Below are positions 1 through 9,280 of a stretch of 64,000 bases of DNA, in pieces. Position 1 is the first letter of the stretch. The number at the start of each line of letters is the position of its first letter. Both the position numbers and the translations under genes were made by a program. The notes beneath the pieces were generated by a model. That model worked only from the letters and a program-made list of their open reading frames with translations, was not told the DNA's origin and searched no databases. This stretch comes from Thermogutta terrifontis (GTDB lineage: Bacteria; Planctomycetota; Planctomycetia; Pirellulales; Thermoguttaceae), in contig NZ_CP018477.1 of NCBI RefSeq assembly GCF_002277955.1, forward strand, positions 620,001-684,000. The letters run 5' to 3'.

Positions 1-1438
1 CCACACGTCGCTGGCGTTCAGTGAAGACGTCGCCACGCGTTTTCAAGCTTACGGCTGGGATGTGTACCGCGTGGGCGACGTCAACGATCTTGATAGCCTG
101 CGGAATGCTCTCAAGCGGTTCAATCCTGCAGGTGAGCGGCCCACGCTTATCATCGTCAAGAGCATTATCGCCTGGGGAGCGCCCAATAAGCAGAACACTC
201 ACGAGGCCCACGGGGCTCCGCTCGGCGAGGAAGAAATTCGGTTGACCAAGCAATTTTACGGCTGGCCGGTGGACGCCAAATTTCTTGTACCGCCGGAAGT
301 GTTGGAGCATTTCCGTCAGGGAATTGGCACGCGGGGGCCGCAGTTCCGGGAGCAGTGGGAGTCACTTTTCGCAAAATACGCTCAAAGCTATCCCCAAGAG
401 GCCGAGGAAATCCGAAAGATCACGAGCGGAGAGCTTCCTGAGGCTTGGGATCGCGACATCCCCACGTTTCCCGCTGATGCTAAAGGTCTGGCCACCCGAG
501 CGTCCTCCGGGAAGGTCCTCAACGCCGTCGCCAAGCGCATCCCGTGGATGATCGGTGGTTCGGCCGACCTGGCGCCATCCAATAACACGCTCCTCACATT
601 CCCGGAGGCAGGTCATTTCGCCGCGAACAATTACGCCGGGCGGAATCTTCATTATGGAATCCGGGAGCACGCGATGGGAGCGATCAGCAACGGTCTGGCC
701 CTCTGTGGGCTTCGCCCTTATGCAGGGACCTTTCTGGTTTTCAGCGATTACATGCGGCCGGCGATCCGTCTGGCTGCCCTGATGGAATTGCCTGTTCTGC
801 ACATCTTCACTCACGATTCGATCGGGGTGGGCGAGGATGGCCCGACGCATCAACCGGTTGAGCATGTGGCGGCTTTGCGGGCGATTCCTCATCTGGTGGT
901 CATTCGCCCCGCCGATGCCAACGAAGTGGCAGAAGCCTACCGTGTGGCGCTGCGGATGCGTCGTAATCCGGTCGCCCTCATTCTGACGCGGCAAAACCTG
1001 CCCACGCTGGATCGGAGTCAATACGCCTCGGCAGCCGGACTGGCATGCGGGGCGTACATTCTGGCCGAAGCTTCCAAGTTGCCACCGGATGTGATTCTCA
1101 TCGGAACGGGAAGCGAAGTGGCTGTATGCCTGGCTGCCCGCGAGCTACTTGCCCAGGACGGGATTGCCGCCCGAGTCGTGAGCATGCCGAGTTGGGAACT
1201 CTTCGAAAGCCAGCCGGAAGAGTACCGCAGGTCTGTCCTGCCGCCGGAAGTGGCGGCACGGGTGGCCGTGGAGGCCGGCATCGCGCAGGGATGGGAGCGC
1301 TATCTCGGGCCGAAGGGGATCTTTGTAGGAATGAAAGGTTTTGGGGCCTCCGCTCCCGCCGGAGTGCTCATGAAACACTTCGGAATCACGCCCGAAAATG
1401 TCGCAGCGGCCGCCAAAAAGTCGCTCGGCCAGGCGTGA
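1..1438 (+). CDS. tkt: Transketolase, C-terminal part (5' end outside window)
   Basis: Thiamine-diphosphate enzyme of the non-oxidative pentose phosphate pathway, moving two-carbon ketol units between sugar phosphates. The reading frame is open from the first bases (HTSLAFSEDVATRF... precedes the first in-frame ATG at 62), so the gene starts upstream and the ThDP pyrophosphate domain is mostly missing. Visible family marks are GGSADLAPSN, the IREHAMG segment carrying the catalytic glutamate, and THDSIGVGEDGPTHQP in the pyrimidine-binding domain, followed by the C-terminal domain ending at the stop at 1438. It ends 59 bases before a small membrane-protein ORF. Identification is secure; the partial state is only an effect of the window edge. 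Confidence 0.96.
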   Translation, partial: HTSLAFSEDVATRFQAYGWDVYRVGDVNDLDSLRNALKRFNPAGERPTLIIVKSIIAWGAPNKQNTHEAHGAPLGEEEIRLTKQFYGWPVDAKFLVPPEVLEHFRQGIGTRGPQFREQWESLFAKYAQSYPQEAEEIRKITSGELPEAWDRDIPTFPADAKGLATRASSGKVLNAVAKRIPWMIGGSADLAPSNNTLLTFPEAGHFAANNYAGRNLHYGIREHAMGAISNGLALCGLRPYAGTFLVFSDYMRPAIRLAALMELPVLHIFTHDSIGVGEDGPTHQPVEHVAALRAIPHLVVIRPADANEVAEAYRVALRMRRNPVALILTRQNLPTLDRSQYASAAGLACGAYILAEASKLPPDVILIGTGSEVAVCLAARELLAQDGIAARVVSMPSWELFESQPEEYRRSVLPPEVAARVAVEAGIAQGWERYLGPKGIFVGMKGFGASAPAGVLMKHFGITPENVAAAAKKSLGQA

Positions 1439-1497
1439 TGGATTGATAGGTTGGAGGCTCCCTCAAACCGGGGGCTGGGTCGTTCAGGGTCCCCCGG

Positions 1498-1797
1498 ATG
1501 GCTTCACCACAACCGCAGCGAGACGAGGACAACACCCGCCGTAAGTCGCCCCCAAGGCGACTGCACCGGGAGATTGTCCGCCTTCGCCTGCAGCTTCGGG
1601 ATCAACTGCGTGCGCAGTGTTCACGCTTTTGCGCCCGACGCCGGGAGATTCTCACTCCGGCTTTTCAGAACGGCCTGGGGTTGGCTCTCGTAGTGGGGGG
1701 CGGAATCTGGCTTCTCGCCGCGGGACATCCCCTGGCACTGGCACTTTTGTACGCAGGACTGGCCATCTGGCTGGCCACTCGTGAAAATCCTCGCTGA
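1498..1797 (+). CDS. Small hypothetical membrane protein
   Basis: A 99-residue protein of no family I recognise. The first 50 residues are very rich in Arg and Gln (RRKSPPRRLHREIVRLRLQL) and probably cytoplasmic. Residues about 58-92 form one long or two short hydrophobic segments (LGLALVVGGGIWLLAAG and LALALLYAGLAIWLA), which suggests a membrane hairpin. It follows transketolase on the same strand. A G/C-rich inverted repeat (CCGGGGG at 1468-1474 and CCCCCGG at 1491-1497) lies directly before the ATG, so translation may be weak or the start may lie elsewhere. Shape and composition favour a real gene, but no homology supports it. Confidence 0.5.
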   Translation: MASPQPQRDEDNTRRKSPPRRLHREIVRLRLQLRDQLRAQCSRFCARRREILTPAFQNGLGLALVVGGGIWLLAAGHPLALALLYAGLAIWLATRENPR

Positions 1798-1867
1798 AAT
1801 TGACAGGAGAATCGCCACTCGATGAAAGCCGAACGATGGGAAAGGGACCTGGCGGGCCCGAAAGGGC

Positions 1868-2422
1868 TTAATTCAGCCACGGATGAGCCGGTTGATGCCT
1901 CAGGTTCAGGGCGTTAACAAGGATCGTGCGGCCAATCGAAAAGACGACTCGTTTCCACAGCTCACGCTCGTTTTCGGGAAACACCAGGTCCTTTGTGGCC
2001 TTGGCCACCAGCCAGGAACCCTGGGCCAGCTCACCTTCCAACTGACCTCCCGCCCAACCCGAATGTCCGAGGAACACCCGGGCTTCGTGTCCTTCCTCTG
2101 TCATCAGGCGCTCCAGGTTGTGACGCTGAAGCGAGAAGTAAACGCCGGGGATGACCTCCAGTTCGGCCAGTTCCGGTACGTCATGGAGCGCCATCAGCGG
2201 GCCGCTGACGGGTCCACCGATATTCAGAAATCGGTCATTGACGCAGGGTGTATTCGAGACCTCGGCCCAGAGTTCCTTGATCCGCTTGGGGTGGAGCCGA
2301 TTGAGAATGACGCCGAACGCGCCGTTCTCATTGTGCTGGATAATGAGCACCACCGTTCCCACGAAATTGGGATCCACGAGATATGGCGAAGCAGCGAGCA
2401 GGTGTCCTTGCAGTGACTCCAT
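1868..2422 (-). CDS. YqgE/AlgH family protein (DUF179)
   Basis: A 184-residue soluble protein of the YqgE/AlgH family, whose biochemical role is still poorly defined. Family marks are the N-terminal GHLLAASPYLVDPNF, VVLIIQHNENGAFGVILNR, the central GGPV segment and the LGHSGWAGGQLEGEL block. The frame is open 24 codons further upstream, but the ATG at 2422 has a GGGAGG about 9 bases before it and matches the usual family start, so I chose it. It is convergent with the small membrane protein and divergent from the DUF6807 gene. Length is normal for the family. Confidence 0.9.
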   Translation of the reverse strand: MESLQGHLLAASPYLVDPNFVGTVVLIIQHNENGAFGVILNRLHPKRIKELWAEVSNTPCVNDRFLNIGGPVSGPLMALHDVPELAELEVIPGVYFSLQRHNLERLMTEEGHEARVFLGHSGWAGGQLEGELAQGSWLVAKATKDLVFPENERELWKRVVFSIGRTILVNALNLRHQPAHPWLN

Positions 2423-2735
2423 CGGTTGCACCCTCCCAGTAGTCGATGAATCTCGATGCCACAGAGGGAAGTCGCCCCTTTCACACTTTCCCAACCAAGT
2501 CCCTCCCTATATTCATCTTACGTGGAGGGATTGCAATTTACGCGAACGAATCCTATTTTCTCGCAAGAACCTTTGCCGTGTGTTTTGGACTCGGACCAAC
2601 GGCCGGCAGCCCGGGGCGATCCCGCTTCCGCATCCTCGATCCGCTCGATAGCAATTCCGGCGGCTTGGGATTACAATCTCTGTCAGTCACGGGGTAAAGT
2701 TGGCGCTTATTTTAGCGGATCAAGGAGAGACTTCC

Positions 2736-3737
2736 ATGACTGAGAGGAGTTTTCCCCGATGCTGGCGGTCCAGCTTCTTTTGGGCGATACCGGTCGCGGC
2801 TGCAATCGCGTTCCCCACAGGTGGGGCTGGCAAAGAGCCCTCCCCGGCCGCCACTTTTTCCATCCAGAAGACCGATCACGGGGTGGAAATACTGGGGAAC
2901 GGAGAACTCTGGGCAGCCTATGTGGCCGATGGGGAATTCAAGCCCTACGTTTGGCCGATCATCGGCCCGACGGGCAAGCCTTTCACTCGCGAATGGCCCA
3001 TGGGCCCCGGCGAGGGGGAGAAGCACGACCATCCGCACCAGCGCTCTCTGTGGTTTACCCACGGTGATGTCAATGGCATCAGTTTCTGGGAGGAAGCACC
3101 CGGTCGAGGTAAAACCGTTCACCGCGAATTTGTTACCCTGGAAGGGGGCGCCAAAGCGGTGGTCGTTACCCGCAATGACTGGGTCGCACCTGATGGAACG
3201 GTGCTGCTCAACGACGTTCGGAAGCTGGTCTTTTACCCACTCGGGGAAAACCGCGTCATCGATTTTGCCATCCGTCTGACGGCCGTCGCCGACAATGTGA
3301 CCTTCGGCGACACCAAGGAGGGGACATTTGGGCTTCGCGTGGCTGACTCCATGACCGTGGATGCGAAAAAAGGCGGAAAGATCGTGAATAGCGAAGGTCA
3401 AGAAGATAAAGATGCCTGGGGTAAAAAGGCGAAGTGGGTTGACTACTCGGGCCCGGTGGACAGCGAGATCGTGGGAATTGCCGTCCTCAATCACCCCAGC
3501 AGTTTCCGGTTTCCTACCTACTGGCACGTGCGAACCTACGGCCTGTTTGCGGCCAACCCGTTCGGCTGGCATGATTTTGTCGGGCGCTCCGATGTCAGCG
3601 GCGCTTACACTCTGGGGAAGGGCCAAAGCATCGAGCTCCGGTACCGCGTCATTCTCCACAAGGGACGCACAGCAGAGGCAAAAATCCCTCAGCTTTATGA
3701 AGAATATGCGGCCGAGCCACCGCTTCCGCTGCCCTGA
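2736..3737 (+). CDS. DUF6807 (PmoA-like) family exported protein
   Basis: A 333-residue protein with an N-terminal hydrophobic signal-like segment (residues about 12-30, FFWAIPVAAAIAFPTGGAG), so probably exported. The rest resembles the DUF6807 family common in Planctomycetota and Verrucomicrobiota and often labelled PmoA. The cluster HDHPHQRSLWFTHGDVNG (residues 97-114) is its hallmark and may bind metal, but no activity is established. The ATG at 2736 has AAGGAGAG 7-8 bases upstream, which rules out the open codons before it. The gene stands alone between yqgE (divergent) and the Mla operon. Family call is good; function is unknown. Confidence 0.82.
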   Translation: MTERSFPRCWRSSFFWAIPVAAAIAFPTGGAGKEPSPAATFSIQKTDHGVEILGNGELWAAYVADGEFKPYVWPIIGPTGKPFTREWPMGPGEGEKHDHPHQRSLWFTHGDVNGISFWEEAPGRGKTVHREFVTLEGGAKAVVVTRNDWVAPDGTVLLNDVRKLVFYPLGENRVIDFAIRLTAVADNVTFGDTKEGTFGLRVADSMTVDAKKGGKIVNSEGQEDKDAWGKKAKWVDYSGPVDSEIVGIAVLNHPSSFRFPTYWHVRTYGLFAANPFGWHDFVGRSDVSGAYTLGKGQSIELRYRVILHKGRTAEAKIPQLYEEYAAEPPLPLP

Positions 3738-4009
3738 AGGGTCCCTTTTCGCAGGATCGGGCAATGTTACCCGGCAGTGAGCAGGGGGCTAGGGGGTGAT
3801 AAAAACTCCGGGCAATATGTAGTCCGCAGGTTGATTTGGCAGTTCTGTCGGGACGTTAGCGTGTCGTTTTTTTTTGAACCAACCGTCTTGCCCCTACGTT
3901 TGTCTCAAGCCGTACATTCGATAAAGTCGAAGAGAGAGCAGGGGCATTGCGCACTTGTGGGACAGGTCTGACCCCACGCAGATCGTCCAGGCTCTCTCGG
4001 AGGCATGCG

Positions 4010-4888
4010 GTGAGTACAGCTTCACTACGCTCGCCCAACGGACTCCCCGGTGTACCCGGGGGAATGCTCAACAACTTTGCCCAATGGGTGGCGGACGTCG
4101 GTGCCCGAACGATGGACTGGATCGTCGGGCTGGGGAGCATTTCGCTGTTCTTCGCGAGAACGCTCCGCTGGCTTGTCATCCGGCGCCCTCGACGGGAGAC
4201 GATTATCTGGAATTTTTATCAGATCGGGGTGCTCAGCCTCCCGGTGGTGGCCCTCACTGGGACATTTGTGGGGATGGTCCTCGCCGTGCAGAGCTACGCC
4301 CAGTTCAAAATGCTCAACCTGGAAACCCGGCTGGGGGCGGTCATCAATATGTCACTCGTCCGCGAGCTTGGGCCGGTCCTGGCCGCCACCATGCTCGCCG
4401 GTCGGGTGGGCAGTGCGATGGCGGCCGAGTTGGGCACAATGCGGGTCACGGAACAGATCGACGCCCTGGCTGTCATGGGGGCGGACCCCATCCATTACCT
4501 TGTCGTTCCCCGGTTTCTTGCCTGCCTGGTGCTCATTCCCGCGCTCACGCTGGTGGCCGACTTCATGGGCGTGGTCGGGGGATACTATTACAGCGTTTAC
4601 CTGCTGCACATCGACGCCTACTATTACCTTCAGAACTCCGCAAATTATGTGGGGTGGTTTGATCTGTTCTCGGGAACGGCCAAAACGCTGTTTTTCGGAG
4701 GCGCCATCGCCGTGATCGGTTGCCACCATGGTTTTCATTGTGATCCGGGCGCGGAAGGCGTCGGCCGCGCTGCCACCTACGCGTTTGTCCATTCGTTCGT
4801 GACGATCCTGCTTCTGGATCTGCTTTTGGGAATCGGTTTCGATGCGCTCTACAATGTGCTGTTTCCGCAGGGCCCGCGGTTGATTTAA
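4010..4888 (+). CDS. mlaE: MlaE-type ABC transporter permease
   Basis: Integral inner-membrane permease of an Mla-type phospholipid transport system. About five hydrophobic segments are visible. The family signature region is present (VRELGPVLAATMLAGRVGSAMAAELGTM), as is the C-terminal GFHCDPGAEGVGRAAT motif. I place the start at the GTG at 4010, which has a GGAGG six bases upstream (3999-4003). An ATG at 4064 (MLNNFAQ) is the alternative and would shorten the protein by 18 residues. It heads an operon with the ATPase (49 bases on) and the MCE protein. No MlaC or MlaB gene follows. Confidence 0.92.
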   Translation: MSTASLRSPNGLPGVPGGMLNNFAQWVADVGARTMDWIVGLGSISLFFARTLRWLVIRRPRRETIIWNFYQIGVLSLPVVALTGTFVGMVLAVQSYAQFKMLNLETRLGAVINMSLVRELGPVLAATMLAGRVGSAMAAELGTMRVTEQIDALAVMGADPIHYLVVPRFLACLVLIPALTLVADFMGVVGGYYYSVYLLHIDAYYYLQNSANYVGWFDLFSGTAKTLFFGGAIAVIGCHHGFHCDPGAEGVGRAATYAFVHSFVTILLLDLLLGIGFDALYNVLFPQGPRLI

Positions 4889-4937
4889 TGCGAGATTACC
4901 CAGTGACACTTCGGAGGTGCGACGTTCGTCAGCCGTC

Positions 4938-5828
4938 ATGACCTATGCCACAGAACCCCACGTCAGCCCGACAGCCACCGCCGCTCCGACTGACGGCCAT
5001 GTCCTGGTGGAAGTGGACCACCTGACGGTGACCTTCGGCCGTCAGACGGTGCTGCGGGACATTTCCCTCCAGATACGGCGGGGCGAGACCGTGGCGATCC
5101 TGGGGGAAAGTGGCTGCGGAAAGACGGTGTTCCTGAAAACACTCGTGGCCCTCCAGCGACCCACTCGTGGCAAGGTCTTCTTCGACGGTCAGGATTTATT
5201 TCGCCTCAACGCCGCGGAGCTGGCACAACTGCGCACCCGAATGGGATTCGTCTTCCAGAATGCAGCCCTTTTTGACAGCATGACGATCGGCGAAAACATC
5301 GCTTTTCCCCTGCGTCAGCACCGACAATTGAGTGAGGACGAAATTCAGGCCATTGTTCGGGCGAGGGTGGCGGAAGTTGGGCTGCCCATGAGTGTCCTTC
5401 GCAAAAAGCCGGGAGAGATCTCAGGTGGGATGCGGAAGCGGGTGGGTCTTGCCCGGGCCCTTGCTCTGGAGCCGGAACTGATGCTTTATGACGAACCTAC
5501 GACGGGACTGGATCCCATCATGAGCGATGTGATCAACGAACTCATCCTCCGCACCCGGCGCCAACATCCTGTGACGAGTGTCATCGTCACGCATGACATG
5601 CGCACAGCCACCAAAGTGTGCGATCGCATCGTCATGCTCTACCCGCTCGCGCGACTTAAACCCGGGGAGAGCCAGATCCTCTATGATGGCCCAGCTGCAG
5701 AGATCGAAAAAGCCGACGATCGCCGGGTCATTCAATTTGTCCGTGGCGAGGCGGGGGAACGTCTGATGGAAATGGCTCGCGAAGAAAATAATCACCCGCA
5801 CTCTGCGGAGGAGTCGGCCCATGGATGA
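4938..5828 (+). CDS. mlaF: MlaF-type ABC transporter ATPase
   Basis: A 296-residue nucleotide-binding subunit that powers the Mla lipid transporter with the permease encoded just before it. Walker A is GESGCGKT (residues 56-63), the signature is SGGMRKRVGLARAL, and Walker B with the following residues is LMLYDEPTTGLDP. The switch histidine is in VTHDM. The variant signature (SGGMRKR rather than SGGQQQR) is typical of MlaF/Mkl-type ATPases. I chose the ATG at 4938; a GTG at 4917 is in frame, but its start codon overlaps the only GGAGG. The last 8 bases overlap the MCE gene, so the two are probably translationally coupled. Confidence 0.93.
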   Translation: MTYATEPHVSPTATAAPTDGHVLVEVDHLTVTFGRQTVLRDISLQIRRGETVAILGESGCGKTVFLKTLVALQRPTRGKVFFDGQDLFRLNAAELAQLRTRMGFVFQNAALFDSMTIGENIAFPLRQHRQLSEDEIQAIVRARVAEVGLPMSVLRKKPGEISGGMRKRVGLARALALEPELMLYDEPTTGLDPIMSDVINELILRTRRQHPVTSVIVTHDMRTATKVCDRIVMLYPLARLKPGESQILYDGPAAEIEKADDRRVIQFVRGEAGERLMEMAREENNHPHSAEESAHG

Positions 5829-6987
5829 ACGGCTCATGCAGTTCCGAATCGGGGTGATGGTGCTGGCGTCCATTCTCATTGCCGCCATTTTGCTGGTGAC
5901 GTTTGGAGAATGGCGATGGCCTTTTCCTGCGGAATACACCATCTACATCCGCTTTCCCGAGGCCCCCGGTGTGGCCGAGCGCTCCCCCTTGCGGAAAAGC
6001 GGGATTGTCATCGGTCACGTGACCGATGTGCAATTGACCCCCGAGGGGAATGTGCTCGTCACCGCCCGCGTCGAACGCAAATACGTGCTTCGCCGCAACG
6101 AAGTGTGTCGATTGAATCGGGCATTGCTGGGGGATTCCACCCTGGAGATCTCGCTCTCCCCGGACCCCAACGCTTCGACCGAACCTCTCAAGGAAGGCGA
6201 TGTCATGCAGGGAATCGTCCCTCCAGATCCCATCGTGATTCTCACCAACCTGCAGGAACGGCTGGTAACGGCGATCAATTCAGTGAACCAGACGGCGGCC
6301 GACTTGGGGGATACGGTGCGCTCCGTCAATCGCATTCTCACGGATAACGAACAGCAATTGAAGGACCTGCTCGCCAACGCTAACAAGACGGTGACGCTTG
6401 CCCAGCAGACGGTGAGTAACGCCAATGACATCGTGGGAGACCCGGAGCTGAAACAGCGGCTGAAGGATACGCTGAGCCGCGTTCCCCAGGTGGTGGACGA
6501 TCTTCGTCACACCCTCGACGAAGCCAACCAGACGATTCGCGTGGCGAGGGAAAATTTGGACAACCTTCGTGGGGTGACGAGCCCGCTGGCGGAAAACGGG
6601 GCTGCCATGGTCCGTCGCCTGGATACCAGTTTGCAGAACTTGGAGCGCGTGACCGCCCAGCTCGCCGAGTTCGGTGAAAACCTGAACCGCGAGGATTCCA
6701 CGCTCGGCCGTCTCGTGCGGGATCCCACGCTCTACCAGAAACTCGATCGCACCATGACCAACGTTCAGCAGTTGACGCAGGATCTCCGACCGGTAATCAG
6801 CGATCTTCGCGTGTTCAGCGACAAAATTGCCCGCCATCCCGAGTTGCTGGGCGTCAGGGGTGCCCTGGAACGCCAGGCGGGTACCAAGGGTCTGCCCAAT
6901 ATTCCCTCTTTCGGCGAGGAGACCGTTCCGGTGCCGCAGGCTGAGCCGCCGCGCCGATTCTCCATCCTTCCCGGAACCTTCCGTTGA
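5821..6987 (+). CDS. mlaD: MCE-domain lipid transport protein (MlaD-like)
   Basis: A 388-residue protein: one N-terminal transmembrane segment (residues about 10-27), an MCE domain (about 38-117, with FPEAPGVAERSPLRKSGIVIGHV and LLGDSTLEISLSP), then a long helical region rich in Asn, Gln, Val and Leu (about 130-340), probably coiled coil, and a Pro-rich end. MCE proteins form hexamers in the periplasm that hand lipids to the MlaE-MlaF complex. The start overlaps mlaF by 8 bases and has GGAGGAG upstream. It is about twice as long as E. coli MlaD because of the helical tail, as in many MCE proteins with tunnels. Confidence 0.9.
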   Translation: MDERLMQFRIGVMVLASILIAAILLVTFGEWRWPFPAEYTIYIRFPEAPGVAERSPLRKSGIVIGHVTDVQLTPEGNVLVTARVERKYVLRRNEVCRLNRALLGDSTLEISLSPDPNASTEPLKEGDVMQGIVPPDPIVILTNLQERLVTAINSVNQTAADLGDTVRSVNRILTDNEQQLKDLLANANKTVTLAQQTVSNANDIVGDPELKQRLKDTLSRVPQVVDDLRHTLDEANQTIRVARENLDNLRGVTSPLAENGAAMVRRLDTSLQNLERVTAQLAEFGENLNREDSTLGRLVRDPTLYQKLDRTMTNVQQLTQDLRPVISDLRVFSDKIARHPELLGVRGALERQAGTKGLPNIPSFGEETVPVPQAEPPRRFSILPGTFR

Positions 6988-7019
6988 GAATGCCGGTGTT
7001 GTGAAAGGGTGATTCGGCG

Positions 7020-8429
7020 TTACCTGGATGCCGTCGTTCCCAGTTTTAAAAAGCTCCGCTCGATCTCTTCCAGTGTTTTGCCTTTTGTTTCTGGCACGAA
7101 CAGCAGGACAAACACCAGGCACACCGCGCACATCACGGCATACGTCCAGAACGCCGAGGCGGGTCCCCACGCCGCGTACATCATGGGAGCGGTCTGCGTG
7201 ATCAGAAAGTCCGCCAGCCACAGGGCCACCGTGGCAATCCCCATGGCCAGACCGCGTGTTCGGGTGGGAAACATTTCCGCCAGCACAACCCACACCACCG
7301 GTCCCATGCCCACCGCAAAGGACGCCATGTAAAGCTGGATGAACACCACAACCCAGGTATTGGGCAATTGCTGATGAAATGCCCAGCCCAGGAGCACAAG
7401 CGAAACTCCCATCGCCGTGGACGTAAGAAGCAGGAGGGGTTTTCGCCCCAATCGATCCACTACGGCAATGGCAACCAGAGTGAAGGTTAGATTGACGGCC
7501 TGCGTGATGATCGTCCAGAACAGGGCCCAGATGTCGGTACTGCCGGAACTGCGAAAGATGCTGGGCGTATAATAGACGATGGCGTTGATCCCGGTGATTT
7601 GCTGAAGGATCGCAAGAATGACGCCGATCACGAGAATCCGCCGGTAACCGGGACGAAGCAGTTCACTTAATCGGCCAGTTTCTTCCGCCACAGTGCGCTG
7701 AATATCTGCCGCTTCCCAGTTTGCTCGCTCCGGCCCGGCCAGCCGGGTGAGTACGGCGAGCGCATCCGCCGTTCTGCCCATCTTGATCAGCCAGCGAGGA
7801 CTTTCCGGAACGAGGGTCAGACAGGCGAGGAACAGGACGGCGGGCAGCGTTTCCGAGCCGAACATCCAGCGCCACCCGGTCGTCACATTCCAGGCATGAT
7901 CCCCCTGGAGCGCGATGACCCAGTTCACAATGGCGACCACCACCATCCCCGAGATGATGGCAATCTGCTGGAGGGCCACCAGCCTTCCACGGATAGGGGC
8001 AGGAGAAATCTCGGCGATGTAAAGGGGTGAAACGATGGCAGCTGCTCCAACCGCCAGGCCGCCCAGCATCCGCGCAAGAACGAATTGTGTCAGCGTGGTG
8101 GGGATGGCTGTGCCAATAGCCGAAATGGCGAAGAATATGGCAGAGAGTACGAGCACCCATCGCCTGCCGAGATAGTCCGCGAGCGGCCCGGCCACCGCCG
8201 CGCCAAGGGCACATCCAAGCAGAATGTTCGAGGTTGCCCAACCTTTCAGCTCTGGCGAAAGCTGAAAGTGCTCTGTCAGGTAATCGATAGCGCCCGCTAT
8301 CACGGCCGTGTCGTATCCAAACAGCAATCCCCCCAGGGCAGCAACGACGGTAAGCAGGAGCACGTAGCCTGTGCTTCCGCGATAGGGTGGAGGCTCTGTG
8401 CCGGGAGCATGCTGAAGATGGGCGATCAT
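7020..8429 (-). CDS. Sugar porter family MFS transporter
   Basis: A 469-residue, 12-segment major facilitator protein of the sugar porter family (XylE/AraE/GalP type), probably a proton-sugar symporter. Marks are GGLLFGYDTAVIAGA in helix 1, the cytoplasmic GRR after helix 2, PLYIAEISPAPIRGRL, PESPRWLIK before the central loop, QQITGINAIVYYTP in helix 7, and PETKGKTLEEIE at the C terminus. The substrate cannot be read from sequence. It converges on mlaD, with 32 bases between the stops. Its upstream side (8430-9280) is a repeat-rich stretch, and the next gene beyond is a secreted glycosidase on the other strand. Confidence 0.93.
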   Translation of the reverse strand: MIAHLQHAPGTEPPPYRGSTGYVLLLTVVAALGGLLFGYDTAVIAGAIDYLTEHFQLSPELKGWATSNILLGCALGAAVAGPLADYLGRRWVLVLSAIFFAISAIGTAIPTTLTQFVLARMLGGLAVGAAAIVSPLYIAEISPAPIRGRLVALQQIAIISGMVVVAIVNWVIALQGDHAWNVTTGWRWMFGSETLPAVLFLACLTLVPESPRWLIKMGRTADALAVLTRLAGPERANWEAADIQRTVAEETGRLSELLRPGYRRILVIGVILAILQQITGINAIVYYTPSIFRSSGSTDIWALFWTIITQAVNLTFTLVAIAVVDRLGRKPLLLLTSTAMGVSLVLLGWAFHQQLPNTWVVVFIQLYMASFAVGMGPVVWVVLAEMFPTRTRGLAMGIATVALWLADFLITQTAPMMYAAWGPASAFWTYAVMCAVCLVFVLLFVPETKGKTLEEIERSFLKLGTTASR

Positions 8430-8632
8430 GGCGAGGACCTTTTGGCAGAGGGCGTTCCCGCCCGTGGATCGAGCAACTCCAAATCACGACATTAAACGGC
8501 ATTATGGTACTTGTTCCCCTGCGTAGTGCAAGTCAATTGGGAAAGCGTCAATCCCGTGCCCGGTTTGACTCTATCGCTGAAAAGGTGCAGGCTTCAAAAA
8601 GCTTTTGGGCGGGCGAGAGGTTCAGCTTGGCA

Positions 8633-9034
8633 GGACCTGCCTGGCAGGTCCACATCCTGACCGTTTCACCGTCCGGGTTGTGTCTGTTTAGCACAGTTGA
8701 GGCTTAAACGTAGGGGCAATCCATGAATTGCCCCTACCGATATGCGATCGATTAGCCATCGGCCCACGTGTTCCGACGGCGATTGATGAATTTCCCGACC
8801 GGTGAACCCTTATCGTGCCCGTGAGAAGGGGAAAAGCGTTATCCAATGTTGGACAGACGGACCTGACGAGCAGGTCCCTCCGAAAGGTCGGAGGGGCACG
8901 CTTGTCGTGCCCGCAGAACGAAATGGATTATCAACGGTCGAAAAAAACGGACCTGACGAGCAGGTCCCTCCGAGGATGGAGCTGACAGGCAGGTCCTTCC
9001 GACCTTGTAGGGGCCATTCATGAATTACCCCTGC
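8633..9034. repeat. Palindromic repeat cluster 1
   Basis: Within the gene-free stretch 8430-9280. Hairpins seen: GGACCTGCCTGGCAGGTCC at 8633-8651; a 28-bp near-palindrome at 8710-8737 with arms GTAGGGGCAATYCA/TGAATTGCCCCTAC; GGACCTGACGAGCAGGTCC followed by CTCC near 8861; the opposite-facing GGGCACGCTTGTCGTGCCC near 8896; another GGACCTGACGAGCAGGTCC near 8951; and a degenerate GTAGGGGC... palindrome at 9007-9034. Short ORFs crossing this area are by-products of the palindromes. Confidence 0.9.
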
Positions 9035-9101
9035 AACACATCGCGCTCGGAACATGGCGTGGGTTTTGCAAAAGTGGAGAGGGCTTAACGCGCCAAACTG
9101 C

Positions 9102-9129
9102 TTGAATTCAAATTCAAGCCCGAGATAAT
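9102..9129 (+). promoter_or_regulatory. Candidate promoter of the secreted glycosidase
   Basis: TTGAAT (9102-9107) and GATAAT (9124-9129), separated by 16 bases, in an AT-rich pocket. The -35 sits inside an inverted repeat, CTTGAATT-CA-AATTCAAG (9101-9118), which could serve as an operator. The leader would be about 145 bases. Sequence match only. Confidence 0.35.
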
Positions 9130-9280
9130 ATGAAACCGGCCGAAGTGATGCTTCCTCGACGGTTATAAAATAAAAAAACTCTGGAGTCGGTCAAAACCGG
9201 AGCGCGTCGCTCCCTCCGAACGGAAAAAGGGACTTTAAAAAAAGACCGAGCCCTGGTCGTTTCCTGAAATTCGGAGCTAA